Source of the DNA: Luscinia megarhynchos
Taxonomy: Eukaryota > Chordata > Aves > Passeriformes > Turdidae
DNA: 64,000 nt
NCBI GenBank assembly: GCA_034336665.1
Contig: CM067564.1
Span: 42,608,975 to 42,672,974 of the forward strand
Direction of reading: 5' to 3'
Shown: one piece after another, positions 56,610 to 64,000 of the stretch
Layout of the letters: each line of letters starts with the position of its first letter
Position numbering within the stretch: position 1 is the first letter of the stretch
Made by a program: the position numbers and the translations under genes
The notes under the pieces: generated by a model
What the model was told of the DNA's origin: nothing
Databases searched by the model: none
The model's input: only the letters and a program-made list of their open reading frames with translations

Positions 56610-56920
56610 TGACTCCACTGAGTCCCCACAGCTGCACTGGGACATTTGCAGCTATTCCTGCTTCATCCAACCTGCAAAATTCAGATGTGATTTTATAGGG
56701 AATCCCCACAGCTGCAAAAAGAAAATTGCAGCTATTCCTGCTTTATCCCAACCTGTAAAATTCAGATGTGATTTTATAGGGAATCCCCACAGCTGCACTG
56801 GGATATTTGCAGCTATTCCTGCTTTATCCAACCTGCAAAATTCAGATGTGATTTTATAGGGAATCCCCACAGCTGCATTGGGACATTTGCAGCTATTCCT
56901 GCTTTATCCCACCTGTAAAT
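56610..56920. repeat. About 80-bp tandem repeat, 3.5 units
   Basis: Units of CCCCACAGCTGCACTGGGA, TTTGCAGCTATTCCTGCTT and AAATTCAGATGTGATTTTAT. Confidence 0.9.
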
Positions 56921-57274
56921 TTTGATTTTCAGATGAGCTTTTCTGGGGTGCAGGATTTAAGCTGAGTTCATGATGAATAAATCCTGCTCTGCCCAACTCC
57001 ACCAAGAGTTTTGTTTGGGGAATCTGCAAGCTGGATTTTCCCTTTTTCTGTGTCACAGCTCAAGGAAATTGGGTGTTGCACGTGTCAGGTCTTGCAGGGA
57101 GTTCCATTTTTGTGGTGTTGGGGTTTCCTGTGCTCTGCTGCCACTGCTGGCTCACGTTTCCTGCAGGAAGTTGTGTACCAGAGCCCTGCTGTTAAAAATA
57201 CAGAAGATGTTGGTGTGTGTTTGTGGGTGGGGAGAGCCACGGGGCTGTTCTGGGATGGGAGTGGAAGAGAGATT

Positions 57275-58385
57275 AAAAAAAAATATATATATATATAGAT
57301 AGATATAGATATAGATAAAGATATAGATATATAGATAGATATATAGATATATATATATAGATATAGATACAGATATAGATATATAGATATAGAGATATAT
57401 AGATATGTAGATATATAGATATGTAGATAGATAGATATATAAAATATTAAAATACAAAAATAAAAATAAAAATAAATATATCATAACAAATAAATATAGA
57501 TAGAAATATCATTATATATAAATATAAAACATGAGTATATAAATATTTATATTTAAATATAATCAATATAAATATAATTTAATTATAATTTTTAATTTTA
57601 ATGTAATGTTTTATAAATATATTAGAAATAGAAATAGAAATATATTGAGATTATAATTATAAAATAAATATAGACAGAAATATCAATACATACATATATA
57701 AAAAATAGAAAAAATAAATATAAATATTTAAATGTAATTAATATAAATATACATATAATTAATTATAAATTTTAATTTTTAATGTAATAATTTTTATAAA
57801 TAGAAATAGAAATATAAAATAACTATAACTATAACTAAAAATATAAATATATCGATATTATAATTATAAAATAAATATAGATAGAAATATCAATATATAC
57901 ATATGTAGAACATAAAATATAAAAGGTGAATATATAAATATTTCTATTTAAATATAACCAATATAAATATACATGTAATTTAATTATACTTTTTAATTTT
58001 AATGTAATATTTTATAAATATAAATATATAGATATAGGTATAGATATAGATACAGATATAGATATAGGTGTAAATATAAATATAAATATATCAAGATTAT
58101 AACTATAAAATAAATATAGATAGAAATATCAATATATACATATATAGAATATAAAATAATAATATATAAATATAAATATTTCTATTTAAAAATAATTAAT
58201 GTAGATATACATATAATTTAATTATAATTTTTTAATTTAATGTAATATTTTCTAAATATAGATATAATAAATATAGATATAGATATAAAATTATAAAATT
58301 ATAAAATTATAAAATTATAAAATTATAAAATTATATAAATATAAATATAAATATAAATATAAATATAAATATAAATATAAATATC
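57275..58385. repeat. 1.1-kb AT-rich satellite-like block
   Basis: Starts as TATAGATA microsatellite, continues as diverged units of about 230-240 bp (TAAAATAAATATAGATAGAA and ATATCAATATATACATAT recurring near 57487, 57660, 57868, 58107), and ends in AAATTATA and ATATAA runs. No coding content. Confidence 0.9.
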
Positions 58386-58389
58386 TATT

Positions 58390-61300
58390 ATTCACCACAT
58401 TTGGACTGAGGCTGTTTCAATCTGTACGTGAGCAGCTGCCTGTCCTCTCCCTTCCCTCCAGGCAGCATTTCTGCTTTGCCAGGTTCCTCCTTCCCCAGGA
58501 TTCCACCTGAGGAGAAGCAGAGTGGGTTTTTGGATGTGTGGAAAGGTTTGAGGGATGCTTTTGTCCCAGTTCCCATTGGATGAGCTGCCCTGGCTGTCAC
58601 TTCCCAGCTCCAAGAAAAGGGATCTCCAGAACAAAGAGAATTTTTCAAGAAAAACTTCCTTGCAAGAGGATTTTTAAATGTTGGCTCTTGATAGAGACAA
58701 CAGAGAGAAATAAAATAAAAATCTCAGTGGGTTAACTCTTCTCTCCTTCACTCATTTTTCACTGTCCTCCCCTGGTGCCATTTACAGAAGAAAAAAATTC
58801 AATTTTACTGTTTTTTTATAAAGCTCTGTTTTGCAAACTTCCTGTATATTTTTAAAAAATTACATAAGCTGGTTTTTTTTCTCTTTTTTTGCTTCTGTAA
58901 CTGTCATACAAAGGAGCAAAAGGAATTTTAGAAATTTTAGAACTCCCAGGAATGGTTTTCAGGCAGATACCAGGACACCTGCAGGTACCAAAGGCTCTGG
59001 GATGGGTTTGTTCCATCCTGGTGAGTTTTCCACTGTATAATTTTAATTTTCCAGTGGTTTTTTCTTTTGGTGTCCCCTTAGAGGAATATTTCAGGGCCTT
59101 CCCACCTCAACAGCTTCAGACCATAAAAGGATCCTGGGTAGAAAATACATTGTTCCTTGAATTTTAATTTTTTTTTTGTTGCACATGATTTTGTCCAAAA
59201 TATATATTTAACTATTTTAATAAAATAAAAGCACTTAAAATTGATGTGCTCCTTTTAGGTTATTGCCACATGATTCCAGGAAAAGCAACCAAAAGGAAAA
59301 ATTAAATTTAAAGTTTGATATATTCACAACTAAGCTCAAGTAAACCAAGCATGAAATCTTTATTAAAAAAAAGTGTCAGCATTTGTCTTTGAGGTGTAAC
59401 TGGCACTAAAAGAGAGAAATGTGTAAGAAAAAAGAGGGAAATATTTAATGGAACCATGGCTGCAGTGAATTCCTGGGAATCCTGTGCCATGAAAGGAGCA
59501 GTTTGCTCTCTGGTGGAAATTCTCAACCTAAATATTCAAAAGTTCACCTGCATTTACTGCTGAATATTTTTAATATTTTAAATATTTTTAGAGTATTTTT
59601 AATAGCTGAAAACACAAGGATAGGCCAAGTGTTCCTACAATGCTAGAGGAAATATCAGCAGGGAGACAGCAGCACATGGATAATTGAAGAAAGCAAAAAT
59701 GCTTAAAGCTGTTTAGTACAAGCTGAAAATTACATTAAATTTCAGAATTTTTTTTTTTCTCTCTCAGGATAATTCAAGTGGGTCATGCAACTCTTTTCCC
59801 ACATAATTTAATAAGTTTTGTGAAAGATGGAGATAATCAGCCTGGAATAAAAGTTTTTTCTGTGCAGACCAAGATGTTAAATCAGAAATGACAACACTGA
59901 TATTTGAGTTAAAGCTGTATCAGTGAAGCAATGAAGTCCCAGTGATTATTGCAGCTGGGGTTTCCTGGAGTTTTCTCAGTGCTGACATGGCCACACACCT
60001 GAGAGAGGCTTTAAATGTGGATTATCTCACCCTGCCTTGCTGTGGCTGCTGAGCTGCTCATGCAGGGATAAAAAGCAGGTGGGAAACACAAATTATGGCC
60101 ACTTCCCAAAAAACCTTCATGTTTCTTTGTCACACAGAATGCTCATTCCTTAAATTATGGCATCCCTGAAAAAAAAATTTAAAATTAAAAAAAATTTTTT
60201 AAACATTTCTGTCTGCAGGGGATTTCTGCTCTGTGATGTTTGTGGTGAGTTTCCCATCCTGGGTTTGGGGTAGAGATGCTCAGGGAGGAGCAACTGGGAG
60301 CGTTTTGCTGCTGTAAAATGGAATTATTTTCACCAGAGGAGGGCAGGAGCCTGGTGAGGATGACGATTTCCTGCCTGTGGGGTTTGTTTGGGTTCTCAGT
60401 TGATTTTATCAAGCCAGGGAACACCCAGGTGGGTTGTACTGGAGCTTGCCAGGCTCTTACTCCAGTTGAGTTTGGCATGGGCTCCAACTCCTCTGGAATG
60501 GCACAGCCTGAGATGGGTCCTTGAAAGATTCTGTCACCTGTTGTTTGGCTCCTGAGACACTTTATCAGGAAGAACTTCCTGAAATTAAATACAATATTTA
60601 AGGGAGCACCTCCTAAGCATAGCTTGACTTTGGGAACTGTCCTAGGAGCAGCTCTGTTTTTTTGAAATCTGCACACTTTTATCAATTCCTCATCCTTTTC
60701 CATTGTCTCACTCACGTGCTTTGCACAGTTTCTGTTCCCAGCACCAGAAAAGCAGACAGCAGAGTAGCAAACACTTCCAGCTCCTACATGACAGGTGATA
60801 TTTTGCTTTTCTCCCCTAGAACCACAGCTGGGGTCTCTCAGAATGTTTCAGCAGATCTTAAAAATTCTCTTCTACAAGTTTCTGCAGGAGAGAAGATGGA
60901 AGGAGGTGTCTGTGGGATTCCCACTGGTGATCCAGGACTGCTCCAATCCTGTGGAACTCAGAGCTGTGCTCACCTGAACCCACTCATCTTCCATCAAGTG
61001 ATGTTGTTACACCCCTGTTCCCTCAAAATTCCCCCTTTCAGCTCTTTAGGGTAACAAAGCACACTGCTTCCACCCCTTAATATCCTTACATATTTTAAAC
61101 CTGTTATTCTTGTTGCTTCCCTCCTTTCCCCACATTGCTGCTGCTTCATCAGCACAAGGTGACAATTAACATCCCCAACCTGCAGATTTCTTTCTCACAG
61201 GATTGATCTTCCCCAAATCTAAATGTCTGCATCAATACTGGGACTAGTTATCTCAATTAACACAGTGAGAGCAGCTCAGGATGGGATTCCTCTGATTAAA

Positions 61301-61545
61301 TGTGTGCAGGGGCTTAGAGCAGTGTCCTGTTCAAGTACAGGAACATTGGTGAGATCAGTCTCCAATTTATAAGATTTTGCTGAGAAAGCAAATTAAAATC
61401 TAGTGTGGCAGCAGAAATGTAAGATCTTTAATGTAAGTAATTTCCTCACATGGGAAATCAGCATGGCCAGGGCTTAGCCCTGAGGAATTTGGGCTAAAGG
61501 CCATAGAAAGGGGTGGGAGAAAATGGGAAAAACTCTGTGACTCTG
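58390..61545. other. Unique intergenic DNA, no gene recognised
   Basis: Short open frames only, none with family features or convincing splice structure. Confidence 0.5.
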
Positions 61546-61549
61546 GTGT

Positions 61550-62485
61550 GTTGGATGATGAGGGTAAGACTATGGGATATTCTGTGTCTAAAGGGAGGCT
61601 GTGCCTTTGGGACAGCTCAGAGGACAAAAATAGGGTGTGGGGTAAAACTGTGGGATATTCTGTGTCTAAAGGGAAACCAGCCAGGCTGAGTCTTTGGGAC
61701 ACTTCAGAGGACAAAAACAGGGTAAAACTGTGGGATGTTCTCGGTGTCTAAGGGGAAACCAGACAGTTTGTGCCTCTGGAACACTTCAGAGGACAAAAAC
61801 AGCGTGCAGGGTAAAAAACTCTGGGATATTCTCAGTGTCTAAAGGGAAACCAGCCAGGTTGAACCTTCGGGGCACTTCAGAGGACAAAAACAGAGTAAAA
61901 CTGTGGGATATTCTCAGTGTCTGAAGGGAAACCAGACAGTTTAGAACACCTGTGAAGACAGTGGTACAGGATAAAATTCTGAGATATTCTGTGTCTAAAG
62001 GGAAACCAGCCAGGCTGAGCCTTTGGACAAAAAACAGGGTGCAGGGTAAAAAACTCTGGGATATTCTGTGTCTATAAGGAAACCAGCCAGGTTGAACCTT
62101 TGGACAAAAAAACAGGGTGCAGGGTAAAAAACTCTGGGATATTCTGTGTCTAAAGGGAAACCAGCCAGGCTGAGCCTTTGGACAAAAAACAGGGTGCAGG
62201 GTAAAAAACTCTGGGATATTCTGTGTCTAAAGGGAAACCAGCCAGGTTGAACCTTTGGACAAAAAACAGGGTGCAGGGTAAAAAACTCTGGGATATTCTG
62301 TGTCTAAAGGGAAACCAGCCAGGCTGAGCCTTTGGACAAAAAACAGGGTGCAGGGTAAAAAACTCTGGGATATTCTGTGTCTAAAGGGAAACCAGCCAGG
62401 CTGAGCCTTTGGACAAAAAACAGGGTGCAGGGTAAAAAACTCTGGGATATTCTGTGTCTATAAGGAAACCAGCCAGGCTGTGCCT
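61550..62485. repeat. About 77-bp minisatellite, roughly 12 units
   Basis: Unit with GGGATATTCTGTGTCTAAAG, GGAAACCAGCCAGGCTGAGC and CTTTGGACAAAAAACAGGGT. Regular from about 62040; earlier units vary in length and carry CACTTCAGAGGACAAAAACA. Confidence 0.92.
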
Positions 62486-62720
62486 CTGGAACACCTCGGA
62501 GGACCAGAACTCGGTGCCTGCGACTCGGGGAGTGGAGCAGAACCGGGGAATTCTCTCTGGAGCTTATCTCTCCTGCCCAGGGGGGAGCTGACCCTGCTGA
62601 CAATAACCGCGGGGTTATCGCAAAGACCCGCCCAGCCACGGGGACACGGCGACAAAAACACACCCTAAACATCCCCGGGGTGATCAGCGCCTGCTCAGGG
62701 AATTGATTCCCCCTTCCCTT
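62486..62720. other. GC-rich island with CpGs, function unknown
   Basis: About 230 bp clearly richer in GC and CpG than its neighbours (AATAACCGCGGGGTTATCGC, GGACACGGCGACAAAAACAC). It has no recognisable open frame and follows directly on the 77-bp array, whose unit start it shares. Confidence 0.4.
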
Positions 62721-63409
62721 CTTCAGCCTCATCTTTGTCTCCCCGTTAATTGTCCATAGAGATGCTTTGAGTTCCCACCCAAACCATCCTGTGGTGAGCT
62801 TGACCAAACTGGATCTTTATTTGTATATATTTGAAAATAAGAAGTGAAAATAAGGTGAAAATGTCTGAGGAATGCCTGCAAAGGGGGAGAACCACATATA
62901 AGGATCTAAATTGGAGAGAGGGAATATTCAAGTGAAAGATCAGAAATGTACATTTGCAGATTTTGAAATGTGTGTTTGCAGAGCCCCGAGATGCTGCAGG
63001 AATCCAAAATCCCCGCAGCAGCAGCTCTCCAGAACAATCACAGATTTTGGGAACTACAATCTCTAACAGAGCTTTTCACTACAGGAATCAGCCCCAAATC
63101 CAGCCGTGGTTTTGCTCAGCTCCAGAGAAGCTGTGGAAGGCAGAGCCTGGCCAGAGCCACTTGAAACAAACGCAGTGCACCCCAAAATTCTCCCTGGATG
63201 TAGGAAAAACCATCCTGGCTTTTTATGAGCCATGCAAAAATGGCTTAGTGCAGGTTCCTGAACAATCCCACTGGCTGCCATTTTCTTTTTAATCTAAAAA
63301 GATCAAAGAGGGAGAGAAGAAAAAGGCCAAGGAGCTGCAGCTGTGCTCTTCCCCCTCCCATCTGTATGGTCAATGTTTGAAAAATGCTCTTTGTGGTCTC
63401 TCACTGGTT

Positions 63410-63545
63410 TGGTTTTTGGGGGTTTGTTTGGGTGATTTTTTTTTTTTTTTGGTAGGTTTTTTGGTTGGTTGGTTTGGTTTTTTTGTTGTTGTTATTTTTG
63501 TGTTTTTTAATTGTTACTGTTGTTGTTGTTTGTTTGTTTTTGGGT
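63410..63545. repeat. T/G-rich low-complexity tract
   Basis: GGTTTTTTGGTTGG and TTGTTGTTATT repeats ending at the CR1 fragment. Confidence 0.7.
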
Positions 63546-63549
63546 TTTT

Positions 63550-63700
63550 TTCACAGGTTGTCCCAGAGGTTGTGGACTCCACACCCCTGGCAGTGTCCAA
63601 GGCCAGGACAGGAATCTGGGATAATGGCAGGGATTGGAACTGGATTATCCCCAAATTCCCTCCCAACCAAACCCATTTTTCTCTGATTTTCCCTTCCCAG
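63550..63700 (+). mobile_element. CR1 LINE 3' end, sense
   Basis: GTTGTCCCAGAGGTTGTGGA, GTGTCCAAGGCCAGGACAGG and GATTGGAACTGGATTATCCC are in CR1 3' order. Confidence 0.7.
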
Positions 63701-64000
63701 ACCCAGCAATGGAGACATTTAAATCTCCCCCCATCCTTGTTCCTCCCCAAACTTTCCCTGAACACCGAATTTGGCATTTCCTGACCAGCCTCCAGCACTC
63801 CCCTGGCTCCTTTCCTCCTGCTGGCCACATCTGTGCTCCCACTTGAGTCTTTTCCCAAATTTTTAATGTGGGATTGTGGATTTCCAGGAGAACAATTTTC
63901 CAAGAGAGAAAGGGTTGGTTTGTTCCCACTGAATAATGATGCCTATCTAAATGATATTTAGAATTTTAGTATATTCTATAGGTATAGAATATATTAATAC

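Noticed and set aside
57152..57484. Ile/Tyr-rich minus-strand frame
   Set aside because: Pure product of the TATAGA microsatellite.
52876..64000. First exon of NRF1, the next gene in human
   Set aside because: No coding or promoter sequence attributable to it was recognised; the GC-rich island at 62.5 kb has no supporting feature.

Overview
The window is vertebrate nuclear DNA, most likely from a bird and probably a songbird. The spliced genes have vertebrate exon structure. The interspersed repeats are CR1 LINE 3' ends and solo endogenous-retrovirus LTRs, and the introns are packed with minisatellites. Bird is an inference from repeat type; no species is claimed.

Three plus-strand genes lie in the order AHCYL2 (3' half, 1517-14.5 kb), STRIP2 (complete, 16882-45095 plus 3' UTR) and SMKR1 (about 49.74-52.87 kb). 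This is the gene order I know from human 7q32, and it separates these genes from their paralogues AHCYL1 and STRIP1. AHCYL2 (long-IRBIT) is a catalytically silent S-adenosylhomocysteine-hydrolase-like regulator of IP3 receptors and bicarbonate transport. STRIP2 is a STRIPAK phosphatase/kinase scaffold; all 21 coding exons can be joined in frame to 857 codons. SMKR1 is a 66-residue lysine-rich protein.

Layout: 0-1.5 kb AHCYL2 intron with a minisatellite; 1.5-12.4 kb seven AHCYL2 exons among at least ten tandem arrays; 12.4-14.5 kb AHCYL2 3' UTR; 14.7-16.7 kb two intergenic arrays; 16.74-17.1 kb STRIP2 CpG-rich promoter and exon 1; 17-45 kb STRIP2 with a broken ERV, about nine further LTRs (all antisense to the gene), CR1 pieces and arrays; 45.1-46.5 kb a 170-bp-unit array in the STRIP2 3' UTR; 46.5-49.5 kb AT-rich DNA with nothing recognisable; 49.5-49.8 kb SMKR1 promoter; 49.8-52.9 kb SMKR1; 52.9-64 kb repeats and apparently gene-free DNA.

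The most notable observations are: (i) tandem arrays that have copied splice junctions at three exons (AHCYL2 exons ending at 5361 and starting at 7410, STRIP2 exon starting at 23251), giving rows of decoy splice sites; (ii) a SMKR1 promoter with a full-length RFX X-box plus three inverted CCAAT boxes spaced exactly 31 bp, which suggests a ciliary gene; (iii) a missing AHCYL2 penultimate exon; (iv) a solo LTR with a 4-bp target duplication splitting a 60-bp minisatellite.
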